64,000 nucleotides of DNA, taken from assembly GCA_964017125.1 (NCBI GenBank), contig OZ024903.1, positions 81,051,916-81,115,915 on the forward strand, read 5' to 3'. A program made the position numbers and the translations under genes. Below the pieces are notes generated by a model. It was not told the DNA's origin and searched no databases. It saw nothing but the letters and a program-made list of their open reading frames with translations. How positions within the stretch are numbered: the stretch's first letter is position 1; each line of letters opens with the position of its first letter. This document shows positions 36,701 to 51,700 of this stretch, piece after piece. The DNA is from Flabesymbios commensalis (Eukaryota; Annelida; Polychaeta; Terebellida; Flabelligeridae).

Positions 36701-39700
36701 CCAGTCAACGACGCTGGCCAAACATTAAAGCAACATTGGCTAAACGTCTACATGTACTGTTTGCTAGCCAGGTCATATAGTCTTCACCCAGTCAAGCAGG
36801 CCATTAACCAGACTGCAGAAAGCACAACGACATGATATATTTAACAAATGGTGGATCAATAATGGGCTAGCATCACAGACTAGTGGTCAAAATTCAACCA
36901 GCATTGCACCACGCCTCGGTTTGTTGGGGATGACGTCGGTATTCAGGTCAAGGTCTCTGGATTGGAACGCCAGCATGGGGGAGGGAGGGAGGGGTAGGGG
37001 TGACTGACTTCATGGCATTCCAAGCCATGCCGCGCGTGCGACGTGCATCACAACCTAGCGTACACAAATACTAGTATCATGTGCTAGTCTACAACCATGC
37101 TACAACGTAAACACTGGTAAACATGGTATATGGTGCGCGACGCTGGAGAAAGCTCGATTCCACAGCAAAAAAGATACGTCAAACAAATGTTGCTGCGACG
37201 CTGGCTCAACATTAAATTTACATTGATCCAAGTCTTTGCTGGGTCCCGACCAGAAGATACCTATAGGCCCAGCATTGAACTACAGTATTATATTTTAACA
37301 CTTTTAGCCATTATTTTTTTATGAACCAAAAGAAACAAGAGCACACTCGATAATAGCCCGCCGCCGAATTATGATAAAGAAAGTAAAGTCGAATGTCATC
37401 ACGTAAATAACAACGCAAGATATAAATGGTATGTTAAACTAGCCGCTTTTCAAGTTATCGCGCCCACAAGGTCAAATTATGGACGTAAAATAAATGTGAA
37501 AAATCGCAATAAGTCGACCATTTTGATTTTTTTACCGGCCATTATTGAGCTTGTCCAAGAACTGCTTATTAGTAACATGCATAACAAACTTGAAGAGGAT
37601 ACTTGTGAAAATGTTGAAGTTATCGTGCCTACAAGGTCAAATTATTGACGTAAAATGAGAAAAATCGCAATAAATCGTCCATTTTGAATTTTTTTTCAGC
37701 CATTATTGAACTTGTCCAAGAACTACTTATTAGTAGCATGCATAACAAATTTGAAGAGGATATGTGAAAAACTTTTCAAGTTATCGCGCCCACAAGGTCG
37801 AATTATTGACGTAAAATGAGAAAAATCACAATAAATCGGTCATTTTTTTTTTTTTCAGCCATTATTGAACTTGTCCAAGAACTACTTATAAGTAACATAC
37901 ATAACAAATTTGAAGAGAATATGTGAAAAACTTTTCAAGTTATCGCGCCCACAGGGTCAAATTATTGACGTAAAATGAGAAAAATCGCAATAAATCGGCC
38001 ATTTTTTTTTTTTTCGGCCATTATTGAACTTGTCCAAGAACTACTTATTAGTAACATGCATAACCAATTTGAAGAGGATATGTGAAAAACTTTTCAACTT
38101 ATCGCGCCCACAAGGTCAAATTATTGACGTAAAATGTGAAAAATCGCAATAAATCGGCCATTTTTTTTTTTTTCGGCCATTATTGAACTTGTCCGAGAAC
38201 TGGTCATTAGTAACATGCATAACAAATTTGAAAAGGATATGTGAAAAACTTTTCAAGTTATCGCGCCCACAAGGTCAAATTATTGACGTAAAAGGTGAAA
38301 AATCGCAATAAGTCGTCCATTTTGAATTTTTTTTCAGCCATTATTAAACTTGTCCGAGAAGTGGTCATTAGTAACATGCAAAACAAATTTGGGAAGGAAA
38401 CATGAAAAACTTTTCAAGTTATCGCGCTCACAAGTAAATGTTAACGCCGAAGCCAACGCCGACGACGCCGAACTTCAATTGCAATAGCCCACCTTTTTTA
38501 ATTAAAATTAAAAGGCGGGCTAAAAAGTGTATTAGTCCTGCATGTTTTAGTTGGAATTTGAATACCGGTACCTATGTTAAATGGGTGTACGGTCATTATA
38601 AATATTTTACTCTTTCAGAGCGGGGATCGACTTTATACGTCAGATTCAGACGTATAAAATCGGGTCTCGCGCTGAAAGGGTTAATAAAACAGTACATTTT
38701 GAAAATAAAATACGTGTCCCTGATCAGAAACAGTTAAAAATACCTGACTCACAAGTTGACAAAATGGAATCATTTTCATTCACTTGGAAGTTGTGGATAG
38801 TGTCTACGTGAAGCAATTTGGAGTGGGTGAAAATGTCAGTAAGAAAACTCCCGAGGCTGAAAAATCTAAAAACGTCATCAAAACTTATTGATAAGATCAT
38901 CGATCTAATTCTTTCCCTGTGATTAATGCCGCATATGACAGTTCTGTGTCAAAAAAACTTTTTATTCTGTTTGACATTTCGATTGGTTCAAATAACTGAC
39001 TCGGCCAACTCACTTTGTCGAGATGTCCACAAATTAATAGATTTGTTTAGCATAAACTTGTTAACATTGGTTAAGAGGATTTCGAACTTAATCTTTGCCA
39101 TGCAAGTGTGACTTAAAACTTCCACTGAGTCACAGACAATATCGATGTACATCTGTACATGGTACATGTACGTGCCCGCTTTTCCATTGGTTTCACTTTA
39201 AACAATTATTTTTCGTTGTTAACTTATTTTTTTCAATAAAGAGCTGTGTCCATGTTGCGTGGTTATGCTCCACAGAGTATATACTACTCAGTTTGTTCAC
39301 ATTGTACCTGTCAATGCGAGTGGGTGGTTCATGTCAGTTATTTATTTTAATTATACTATTGCAATAATTTTAACAACTCAATGCGGGTCTGTATACGATA
39401 CAGCTAAACATGTCGGTATTACTTTAACCTGTTAGCAGCAACATTAATACCACTATCTTTGTCAGAAAGTACAACTGCAGCCCTATACATGTAGGTCTAA
39501 TCCTAGCTAATACTTCGCGACACATCATTTTATGTTGCAGAGCATGATATCTGCTCAATATTTAAAATCTTTTTTTGCCGCTGAAATTAATCATATATGT
39601 TGTGGTCAATGCTCTGGAAATAAATCAAATAATACAACTTGGGAGGTATCAATTTCATAAAATAAATGTTTCTCGTCATTTGAAAATTACGTTCTAGTAA

Positions 39701-42700
39701 TTCCAGTTTTGAATCAATGGAAAATATCAACCCAAAATTCAGCAGCTGAAAGGTCCAAAGGGTGATAAGCGTAGGTGAGCTGAAGATTATTGAGCATCTG
39801 CGTTGACTTCCACAATAAAAGCAGCCAGTGACTAGCAATATTAGCAGGGAATATGTCTGCGAGCCAGCGAGCACCCGAGAACAAACTCTCGGAACACCGA
39901 AACAATGTCGGCACACCGTCTACCAGGCGCTGACCCAGCATTGAGCCACCATTGGCTGAATGTTTCATGTTTACAGGGACTCTGGGAGAGCCAGTGTAAG
40001 GGGTAAACGGCCGCTTCCCTCATGGACTGTGGAGGGCATCAGAAAGGCAATGAGTGAGATTACTCAAGGGAGAGCGGGGGGCATTGTGACGAGGGGAGAG
40101 ATGGGCGGGTCACTGTGAGCTAGGGGGAGACTGGAGGACACCCGGCCCAACAGACTGCTATTGATCCACCAGAACTCAGGTCCGTACAGACCTTGGCCCA
40201 ACGATGGCACGCACAATCGAGTAAACACGACACGTTGTGTTAAGGTTGGGCCAGCGTCGGAGACGGTGGCCTACCATTGAAACGGAATCGACGAGTCCCG
40301 TTTTTGGCAGATAGTCATCACAGCAAACGCGAGACGTTGACCCAATTCTGATTGACAGATGACCAGACCCAACGTCTGCGATGCTGGACCAGCAGTAAAC
40401 CAACATTGATGCAACGTCTTTGATTGAATAATGAAGCGCTTGGCAATTTTACGACAACTTTCATACAACACCGGTCAATTTGTCGTGTTTGGTAAGCAAT
40501 TACAGCGAGAGATTCAGCAGCTAAGCAACAGGAACTGAGTCATTAATATTATAAGCGGAAAATGAAAATCGTGATATATCAGTCATAAATCATCAACAGG
40601 TCCCTCGTGGAAAACGGGACAAATAAACTGCAAAAGTGTGACGTTGACACAATGTATTGTCAAAATTGGGCCAGCGTCGCAGACGATGGATCAACATTGA
40701 AAATACATTGGGTAGATGGCTCGTATTTCCTAGATAGCTATAATAAACTGATAAAGCCCTTGTTGTAAATATGCGTATAAATTGTAAACTCTGGAGGGAA
40801 CAATTACAAGTGAGAATTGAAAAAAAAACTGAGAAGAGTAACTGTCGTCAACACAAGAGACGCGTGGGCAACGGCAATGACGTAGCCAAGCAGAAGAGAG
40901 CCATCCAGAAAAAGAGCAATCAATGCACCATCAACATACAGGGGACAAGACAGAACAACAAATCACGTTGCCCCAAAATTCTGCCAACGTCTTCTCTTAG
41001 CTCGCAGACCCTGCATACAGCACCGCCATGTAAAGGAAAACAACAAATTACTAGTCCCAGCAAACGAAAGACCTCCACCCATAACGTCGGTTTAATGCTG
41101 GCCCACCGTCTGCGACACTGGATTAACATTGGATTAACATTGTCATGTTAGCTGAGGTTGCGGAGTACTGTACAGTCCGGTATATCTATGTTGGTACAGC
41201 ACACTTTCCCAGAATCATCACACTTCGTGGGTGTGCGAGACCGAGAACACGATATGTTGAAACAATATTGAACCAATGTTGGGCCGCCGTCGTAGACATT
41301 CAACCAGCATTGGTTCAACACGTCGTGTTTGCTGAGTGAGCAACTGGTGGAGCAACCCAAGGAAGCCCCAGCCTCCAACAGCAGCCATGACCAACCAGCT
41401 GAGACCAGGTCCTGACAAGCATTGGTAGTGTGTTAGGCTAATATGCCCAAGGCCTGGCCGACGTTTGCCCAATTAGCGCCTGCAGGGCAGGAAAGAGGAG
41501 CTGCCTTCAGCAATAACTCACAGTTCTTTGTACATGTACACCAAGCCAACACATGAGCCTGTGTTGGTTTAATGTTGGGTCAGCGACACTGACGCTTGGC
41601 CAAAATTAATCCAACATAGGTTCAATTTGTTCGGCGGGAAGCGATGTCTTCCCCCACACTAGAAGCTTCCACATCATATGCCTACATTGGTTCATTGTTA
41701 AGCCAATCTGTAAAGCGCTGGCCCACATTTCAGCCACCATTGCAATATGAGCAATGAAGAGACATCTCTCTGGCAATGGTGAACCATCGAAGCAAACACG
41801 AGATATTACCTAGTGTTGGTTCAATGCTGAGCCAATGTAGCAGACGGTGTGGCAGCAATGAACAGGCATTGGATGACCATCTCTTTTGCTGGGATACAGG
41901 CAAATAGGAGACATGTTCAGGTGTTGGCGTAATGATGGGCCAATGGCTTTAACGTTGGCCCAGCAATGTATTCTACCTTGTTTGGAGGGTCTCTACCATC
42001 AGCAGGGCATCAGCCAGCCAGTCTGCAGCAAGAACAATACACAGCCAGTCAGGCTGCCAGGCTGGCTGGCTGGTCGGCGTGAACACCCCCACCACATACA
42101 TCACACTCCAGGCTGACGCCAGCATCTAATATTGAATCCAGCCATATAAATGACAGTAGGATTAGATCAGAGAATAATTACGTACACAAAAGTTCACATC
42201 AGGAAATCAGTGAATTGTAGCAATCGTCAGTCAACTCAAAGCTCATAATTTCGTAACTGTCCTACTCGGTAATTATCAGAATAAGACTGGGGTGGGGTGG
42301 GGTGGGGGGGGGGGGGGGTTTGAACCCCAATCAAATTGTCCATTGAGCTATCAATATATGAAATTAAAGCACTAGAATTTAACTTAGAATGTCTCATATT
42401 TTTACAGGTTACGAGGGGCCTACCGGTAGTTTAAGTACCTTCTGGAAACGCCCCACCCCCACTTATACATTCCTGGTCAGTGGAATAAACCTTGATCGGA
42501 TATATACATGTGAATATAAATGAAATTAATATAAAGACCAGGACAAACGTCTTCAGCATGAATGTCTGAGGATTGAGACGCCCACTCAAGACGACGATGG
42601 AATTGTCACGAAGTGAAACCAACCAATCATGAATATAAATCAATCTTTTGAATCTCGACTCAATATAATAACAAGACTACATAAGTCCAGGAGCTCCCGC

Positions 42701-45700
42701 GACGAATTAGAATTTGATTTAAGCAATTTTGTGTAGGGTTTTTAATGTAGTCCTAGGCTAGGTCAAAAATCAAGATGCAAGACAACTAGGTCTAAGAAGC
42801 TCAGTCTAAGAGTAAGATAAGAACTAGACAGTCTGTCAGAGATTGCAAACCTCCATTGAAATTAATGATCCTAATCAGTATCCCAGTAATGGTCTACCTA
42901 TCTGGCACGGTTTACCCGATATCAGGCCAATCGAGGTAACTAATAGCTGATTTAGGGTCATTTTGAATTCGATATAAACTAGTTAAAAACTTAGGGTGCA
43001 TCCTCCCCCGAAACCTCAAATTTTGTTTTATAGTAATGGACTAACATCTAACACAGTTTGCAAAATATTGGGCATGTGAAAGTAAATAATGGCCGATAGG
43101 GGGCCATTTTGAATTTGATCGAGTCAGAATTTTTCAAGATGCATCCTCAGCTGAAATCTCACATTTCATTCTATAGTAATGGTCTAGCCATCTAGCACGG
43201 TTTACCAAATATCGCCCATGTGAAAGTGAATAATGGCCGATAGGAGGCCATTTTGAATTTGATCAAGTCAAAATTTTTCAAGATGCATCCTCTCCTGAAA
43301 TCTCACAATTTGTTTCATAGTAATGGTCTAGCCATCTAGTACGGTTACCAAATAACAGCTATGTGAAAGTGAATAATGGCCGATAGGCGGCCATTTTGAA
43401 TTTGATTTCAGAAGTCAATTTTTTTAAAGATGCATCCTCTCTTGTAATCTCACATTTTGTTTTATAGTAATGGTCCAGCTATCTAACATGGTTTACCAAA
43501 TATCAGCAATGTGAAAGTAAATAGTGGCCGATAGGCGGCCATTTTAAATTCGATTGAGTCGAAAATTTTTAAAAGGCATCCTCTCCCGAAACGTCACATT
43601 TTGTTTTATAGTAATGGTCTAGCTATCTAGCACGGTTTACCTGATATCAGGCCTATCGAGGTAAATAATGCTGATTGTCGGCCATTTTGAATTTGTAAGT
43701 TAAAAATTTTCAGGGTGCATCCTCCCCGGAAAACTCACACTTTGTTTTATAGTAATCAGGTAATGGTCTAGCCATCTAGCACGGTTTACCAAATATCAGC
43801 CATGTGAAAATGAATAATGGCCGAAAAGGCGGCCATTCTGAATTTGATCAAGCCATGTGAAAGTGAATAATGGCTGATAAGCGGCCATTTTGAAGATGCA
43901 TCCTCTCTTGAAATCACACATTTTGTTTTATAGTAATGGTCTCGCCATCTAGCACGGTTTACCAAATAACGGCCATGTGAAAGTGAATAATGGCCGATTG
44001 GCGGCCATTTTTAAACTTGGACGAGTTGAATTTTTTCAGAATGCATCCTCTCCTGAAACCTTACAATTTGTTTCATAGTAAGGGTGTAGATATCTTGAGC
44101 GGTTTTTATGATATTCCACAATATCAGGCCTGTCGAGGTGAATAATGGCCGATAGGCGGCCATTTTGAATTTTATCAACTTGAAATTTTTCAATATGCAT
44201 CCTCTCCTGAAACCTTACAATTTATTTGATATTAATGGTGTAGCTATCTTGAGCGGTTTTCATGATATTCCGCAATATGAGGCCTGTCGAGGTGAATAAT
44301 GGCCGATAGGCGGCCATTTTTAATTTTATCGACTTGAAATTTTTCAAGATGTATCCTCTCCTGAAACCTCACAATTTGTTTTATAGTAATGGTGTAGCTA
44401 TCTTGAGCGGTTTACTTGATATTCCGCAAAATCTTTCAGTCGGATTTACCGATGTTATAAATTAGGTCAAAGTGCTGGGTCAACTTCAAGGTCAAGGTCC
44501 AAAAACCTGAAAAGGCACAACTAGGGACCTTAGAGAACATGTATGTGCAATATGACTGTCATCGGTCCAGTACTTTTCCGAGATCTGCTCCGGAAACGAA
44601 GTGCGCGTCAAAACGACTAAATAAGTCATAGTTCTGAACCAGAAGTAGGTCAAAGTTCAAATACCCCAAAAGGCACAACTAGACCCCCTAGGGGTGTTGT
44701 GTGTAAAATTTGAAAACAATCGGACAAGTACTATCAGAGATATGCTCCGGAAACGAATTGTTTACGGACGGCCCAACGCCATAACATCATCATTTTCTCC
44801 TCTGCGACCTTGCGTATTGAATTCAGATTAAAAATATTTTAACCTTTCCATTATCCACCTGGAAGTAGCCCACATACCAAAAATTGTTATCCTTGCTTAT
44901 TTTCTTACAAAGTTATAGGCAAAAGAAGAGGCAAAAAAAAACGGAGGTAGAATCCATAGCTCCCTTCGTCTCACCTACGGTGACGGCGGGAGCTAAGAAG
45001 AAGAACAGCATCAACACCTTTGATCAATAAGATATTTTTTTAGAATGAAAACTTTTACATCAAGTTTACATTAAAATCATCTCACAATACTCAATCAGCA
45101 AGAATATTACCATATATACATAATAAAGTAGTCATTTCTAAGAAGTCTTACAGTAACAAAAATTGCTTAGCGAGACATTACACGTTTACAATACAAGTAT
45201 CATTTGCACAGTGAATTAATACAATAAAGATAACTACTTTAGTGTAGCAGCGCTTTATCCTGATTCAAAAAAAAATATATATATAATATATATCCAAGAA
45301 ACCAAAGCAATAATGTAATCGTTTTTGGTTTAAATATCGTGGCTTAGTTGAAGGTCTAAGCGACATTTCCGCGGCAAACGGTGAGCTCGACTAATAGAAA
45401 TCCTGTTGCCAAGTTTACGTCAAACAAATCTATAAACACGATATTGATAAGCATCACACAAAGTTGGCATGGGTAACCTCGTGTTACCACTGAGCACGGG
45501 AAGACTCGTGCTACCGCCCAGCATTCCCAACGATACTGGCCCCACATGCTCAGCAAACTTACCCACACTGGATGATCATGTGCTCACCATTAGGAGCCCC
45601 CAGCTTTCGCACTATGTCCATGGCAGAAACCTATACACTATCCCACTATAGGACATGTAATGCCCCAAGACCTACTTGTAACATGTGTAACGCACATGTA

Positions 45701-48700
45701 CAAACAAAAAAGTTAAGCTTGTAAGACATGGATAAGTTATGTCATCTACTACATAGACATGCTATAAATGTAATGATCAACATGATCAATAAGCGTATCA
45801 CGGCGATAGTGTGAAAACTGCCATTGTAATACATGGAATCCGATACAATATACAGCCATTTCGCATTGAATACTGTAAAAGATCACATCAGGACAGTGAT
45901 AATTAGAGTTGTAGATATATATACCATGTATACAATATTCTGTAACGCGAAAAATCTCTTCAACCTTTAGCATGTTTAGGTGTCCTTAGCGGATAAAAAT
46001 TAGGCATCACAATGGGTACGTTCTCGAGGCTCATCTGTTATGATTTTATTATCTGATTATATTGATCAGGGTTGTGAATTGAATGTTCAAATAAAAATGA
46101 GAAGACAAATGTGGGTTCAACTCCCTAAGAGTGTTTAAATCTATCAGACCGTGGATTATCCCGAAATGAAAAGCCTATTGTGAGGTGAGAATATCATAGC
46201 CAAAACGATTGATAAATGAACCTAATGTTGGTATAATTCTGGCCCACGTCTGCGATGCTGGAACATTAGCCCAGCATCTGGTTCATCTTGTTTGCTGGGA
46301 TATCATTCAGACTCTACATTGTAGTTGTTCCACCAACAAAACACAGCATGTTACTTCCACTAAGGAATCTACAGATTCCTTGCTTTCATATATCGGAACA
46401 AAATCAAATTTACCCGGATTGGATGTGATCTTCGGTCTTGATGTGACCAAAGATGTGACCACTGCCAGACAATTATGGATGGATACAATTACAAGGTACT
46501 CAGATTGGCAGCCTGAAGGACAACGTTACCGTATCTGCTTTTCAAGTCAAAAGTTACCTACTAACTTTTTTTTATTTATATAAACCGATTTCGCTATCAT
46601 GCAATATTTCCGTGATAATTTAGTAAAACTGACTAAAAATATATATATATCCTTGGTCCAGCTATTGTCCATTATTTTTGAGTTTAGTACATGTCTTGAA
46701 ATGACCCAATTTCAAAATGGGCACTAAGCGGTCATTTTAAAATTGTTTGCTCCCTTAAGTTAATCAGGTCATTGACTGACATACACTTCACATGTAGCTA
46801 AGCATATTTGCCAAATTAAAAAGAGATCTGATGGGTTTTTTTTCCTAAAATGTGATAGCGAGCATTTCCTTGTCAGTGGCCGTAGTAAAAGGTTAATGAT
46901 AATATGTATGGGCATCAACATGACACCAGGAAATTCCCCCAGTAGTACATGTAAGTGATGGCTATGTGAAGTATGAAAACAAATAACTGTGGTGGCGGCG
47001 ACGGTCCGTGTGGAATACAGTAAGCAGCCCGCATCCAGCGAAAGCTGATTGATAAACAAGAAGGAATATCCAAGTATTAAACAAAGGGACTAGCCCAGCA
47101 CCCGGTCTAGTCATCTCATGGTTGTAAAAAAGTATTTATAAACTTGATCAGTGAATTAGCAGTTGGTGCGCTAAAAAACAATACGATCAAGATACCGTAC
47201 CATTTGATAGAACTAGGCCTAAAACTATTAACACGACGTCAAAGGCATTGATTCAATATTGAGACAACGTTATGTACAGTCCTATGTCACGTAATCCAGG
47301 TACAGCTCAGTTGACCTTGACTGACTTTTAAGCCATGCTATGTGAGGGGGGGGGGCTCACTGCTGGGGATGACGCCGCACACAAGTCTAGATTGGTTGCC
47401 ATGGCTACCAGACAGGAAGCTAACGCCTCGCCTCCCAGCATTATGAACGTGGCCGTATCGACCAAGAACAGCCCGGCCATTCACAGCCATATATACGTAT
47501 TGGTACCTTTAATCTAATTGATCTTACTCAATAATCATATATATTTACCCACCAATCATCTGGAATTAGTTATAACATATATATACTTAAGAAATTATTC
47601 AAAATAAACATCCCATTAGACACGTGACGTAACCCATTGTTGGCACGATGTTAGACCAGCGTCGGGCCATGATTGAACCAGCAATGCATCAACGTCTAGT
47701 GTTTCTTGTGACTTATGATAGCCATGTATCACAACAAACACGATATTTTGAAACAACATGTATACATGTATGTTGGATTAACGTTGCGCCAGCGTCGTAG
47801 ACGGCGGCTCAATAGTAAACCAATATTTGAATCAACGTGTCGTGTTTGTTGAGACTATACAAATAAAGAATGTAGCCAAGCTCCCAGTAAACACAAAACA
47901 TTTGTAAACATTTATACAACGTCGGCCCGATGTCAGTCCAACATTGTATAAATGCTATACAAATGTTTTGTGTTTTCTGGGCTACCACCAGCGTTGTATA
48001 CGACGTGCCAACATTAAACAATCATTGGGTCAAGTATCGTGTTTGCTGGTGATGACCCTACATGTAATCGGACATCACAGTATTAACCCTTTAAGCCCTC
48101 ACAATGCTTTAAAGCATCATTTTACTTCCCTGAAAACATACCTAATTTTCATACAACTAAGAGCTTTAGAATGAAATATTCCACGAAACTGGCTTACCAA
48201 TACATATTTTTCAACCACTTCAAATCATCTTCACCCACTACAAGTCGAGAATTGCGACAGCAATTCGCGGCTTGTAGTGGATGAAGATGACAATAGTAAA
48301 TTCAGGCTTGAAAGGGTTAAAGGGTGCCACGTGGTATTCACTTTGTAAACAGGTGGATAATTTATGACCCTTTAATAACAAGGTGACGGCACTATTATTA
48401 TTATATTTGCTGACAACCAGGCCTACATCGTCATGAGTATTACATGATCGCCTGGCTAGTGGAGCAGGCCTTATTAAAGCTTACCCAGAGTGGAGCCGCC
48501 CTGACTGGGCACACATGTAAATCCCTGTTTGCGTGGGAAGTAAAACACCGTAACACCCTCAAACTTCACCCGCTTCTTGGCTGCAGATCTCAACTTTGTG
48601 AATTTACCTGTAAAACATACAATAAAGCGTTATAGTACTAGACCTATATTCATACTAAAAAAACTAACATGTATACAGCAAAGTAATTAAAGTGATGTTC

Positions 48701-51700
48701 ATAACTTGTAAAAGTGAGAGATCCTCCAGTCTGTATTCTATTTTTATTCACCTTGAGTAACAGATTGCTGCAGCAATTCTGAACTCAAAGTGAATCAAAT
48801 TACTTTAATTTTAATAAATAAAATGTGAGTGTAAATAATTATATGAACTTCATGAGATCTAAAGGAAGGCAACATCGGTGCATAAATGACTAGAAATATT
48901 GGATTTCAACACCACCTGAGCAAGCAGTCTTGTTAACAAAAAATAATTATACGTGTGTAATTATACGTGTGTAAATTGATGCAGTTAGATATTCAAATAT
49001 TTGTTTCTGATTAGAATTTGAAGAAACACAACAAAGGATTGACTGGTGTCATTGTGTGACAACACAGCCTGCATATTCATCACAGTGGGCATGACCATCG
49101 CATCAAGTGCTGGCTGAATGCTGGGCCAACGTCTGCAACGTTGGCCCAACATTTAACCAGCGTCAAATGGAACATCTGAGAAACATCTGCTAGGTATACG
49201 TGACGCTAAGGCGACGTAAGAAGAGCCGCTTCTGGCTATTGGAGTATTGATCGGTTACGTCATTGATCTCGTAATAGGGGAATCCCCTCTCAATGAAAGA
49301 GCTACTCAACCCTTTGGTGCCTAGAAACTACCAGGGCTGCTTGATTAGGTTAAGGGTTAATATCGTTTCAACGTCGCAAAGCCAGACGGTAGCTAAATTC
49401 GTCGTCTGGTGATAAAAGGGTCGCATCGGTCCTTTTTGGGCAGAAAATATATTATCAATTCAACTTTAGAAACTTCATATTTTAAAAATATGTAGATATT
49501 TTTTGTCAACTATCAAATTTGCAGTAAATAATACCGGTACATTCAAGTGTATTTTTCAGAACGTAAATATAACTCGTTCAACGTGCAAGACAATAGCAAT
49601 AGAAATACAACAGCAGCTGCACCCAAATAGTCAATGGTGTTATATAACATACAGCGTCCAGCCAGACTACGGAGGTAGCGCATGATAATAAATTGAATAC
49701 GTAACGTGTGCTGCTCAGGACACAAATGTAGCATTGGGCCAGTGGCGGGCCTGCATTGTAACGTACCCTTACATCCAGGCTAGTGAGCTGACGTCGTCCA
49801 AATGCTGGACCACCGAGTACAACGCTGACCTAACGTTAAAATACCATTGGCTGGTCTCCAGATTGATGGGAGGACAAGAAAAACGCAACCACCAGCGTTG
49901 GATCAAAGTTGCCCGGCGCCCAGACCTGCAGACGCGGGGCGGCCAAAATCAAATCAACATTGTACATTCAACGTCAAGTGTTCCTGGGATCTCACTAAAA
50001 CTAGACGCCAACAATGAACAATGAAAATGGACTATTCATTCTCGGAAACACCAGACGTTCACCCAACGCTGTTTAAATGTTGGGACAGCGTCATAGAAGG
50101 TTGCCAAACAATAGAATTGATTTGGTCAACATTATACTGCTATATATTATGATAATACCATTATATACATACGAACATAATTATGTACGTACCGGTACAT
50201 GTATAAGTGTACTAGTATATACCGGGTATCTGTATATATTATACATATGTACAGTAACATATTGTAACAAACTGAAGTAGAATCCACAATTAATCATTTT
50301 TACCCACTTAAAATTGTCTAGCTATCGCAATACACAATGTCGTGTGACCTTAAAATAACATTCGGATTATTAAATTCGGGTCACAAGATATCCCAGTATA
50401 AAATAATTAAATCTCACATTAAAATATGGTTAATCGAGTACTAATAAAGCACAGAAACATAAATATAACATTGGTACTCTGGACTGGCCCAATTATTTAA
50501 CTATAAGATAATAATCTGTGCAAAGTTAAGTAACATCATGAACATGGTAAAATAAATGCTGATAATTGAAGTACAACTTAGTAAAATCATACCCATACTA
50601 GGGGACAAAATAACGAATAATTCAAAGAATCAAATTGTATGTCCAATTTGCGTTTGAAATTAGGTCATGTCGGGGTTGTTGTACAAGGCAACGATCGATA
50701 ACAAGCAACACAGAATAACTGTATTTTTTAGTTTTAGTACAGCAAATAAATGAATGGGGTTTTAGGCCACCTTTATGCACATATTTAGCTAAACTGGGCT
50801 AGGAGAACGTCCTGTGGATGGTCAGATGACACTTCCCTCCAGACACAGTATTCGAAATTCGAGCCCTGGCCACAAAGGCTGCTCTCCACTATTACGAGTG
50901 GGCGGGAAAGAAACATTTTGTTTCTTTGCAAATTGGGGAGGCCAGAGTGGGTTTCGAACCTGCGAACTCCGACTTTCCAAGCAGGCAGCTTTAACCACTG
51001 CACCAGGGATCGCGCCCTAAATAGTACAGTAACCATGTATTTATCATATGGACAAAATGATGTGTTCACAATCAATAATTATTCTCACTTGACTTCAGAA
51101 GTGCTTATTAGATCCGAAGATGTGTTTTTTTTTTAATTTTGATAATAATGATGTCCAGACAATATTTCTCTATGTGCATTTCTAAGAGACTTACAAGATG
51201 TGTCATGGAAAGCCAGAGAGACACAACCTGGTCGTATCAGTGCCTTCAGTGGTATACCATGTATACGTTACACTCGAACTAAACCGTGGAGGAGGGTCAA
51301 CAATGGTAGAAAAATACGTGATTGCAGGCAGGGTAGTGTGGACTACCTCTGGCAGTGATAGGTCAGAGAGACAGGTCAATAGATAACAAAATCTTCAGAA
51401 AATATACAATAAATAAATAAAATACAATAAATAACAAGCATATGGCGTGATTGCCTATACTTCTTGAAGACATAGCCCGGTGCCGTGATATTTTGAAGAC
51501 AAACAACACGTTACAGTAACTGCTCAAGCCTTGTTTTCAAGTAAGCAGCTACTGTTGCTTGCATTGGCATCCAAGCAAACAACAGACGCTGAGCCAATAC
51601 TGTTTTAACGTTGGACCACCCTTCTACGACACTGGCTCAATATCAAACCAACACTGGCTCAACGTCTTGTGTTACCTGTAAAGTAAACATAATACAACAG

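Larger units (their letters stand above)
35900..42000. repeat. Cluster of palindromic intron elements (type B), about 15 copies
   Basis: Short elements (80-120 bp) share ends like AGCAAACACGA...TCGTGTTTGCTGGG, flanking words ACGTTGA..CCAATGTTGG, and a core near GGGCCAGCGTCGCAGACGGTGG. They sit near 35930, 36150, 36700, 37190, 39880, 40190, 40320, 40650, 41060, 41243, 41550, 41690, 41790 and 41910. Between 41050 and 41990 they lie almost end to end. More copies continue to the right edge of the window, and I found no clear copy of this core before about 35.9 kb. Divergence between copies suggests repeated insertion rather than one local tandem burst. Confidence 0.8.
33755..48484 (-). other. 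CSRNP: CSRNP intron between coding exons 2 and 3 (14.7 kb)
   Basis: Bounded by donor G|GTAAGC at 48484 and acceptor TTTCAG|GT at 33755. It splits the conserved TLG-M junction of the CSRNP domain. The intron is filled with MITEs, about twenty palindromic elements with a GGCCAGCGTCG-like core, and two composite repeats with tandem cores, plus a CRE-bearing GC-rich island at 36061-36160. Confidence 0.9.

Noticed and set aside
38487-38523. Helitron end
   Set aside because: There is a hairpin and a nearby CTAA, but the hairpin includes rather than precedes the CTRR, and the base after it is not T.
46209-46583. 124-codon plus-strand frame
   Set aside because: The first third is translated type B element; the remainder has no recognisable motif and no splice-supported partner.
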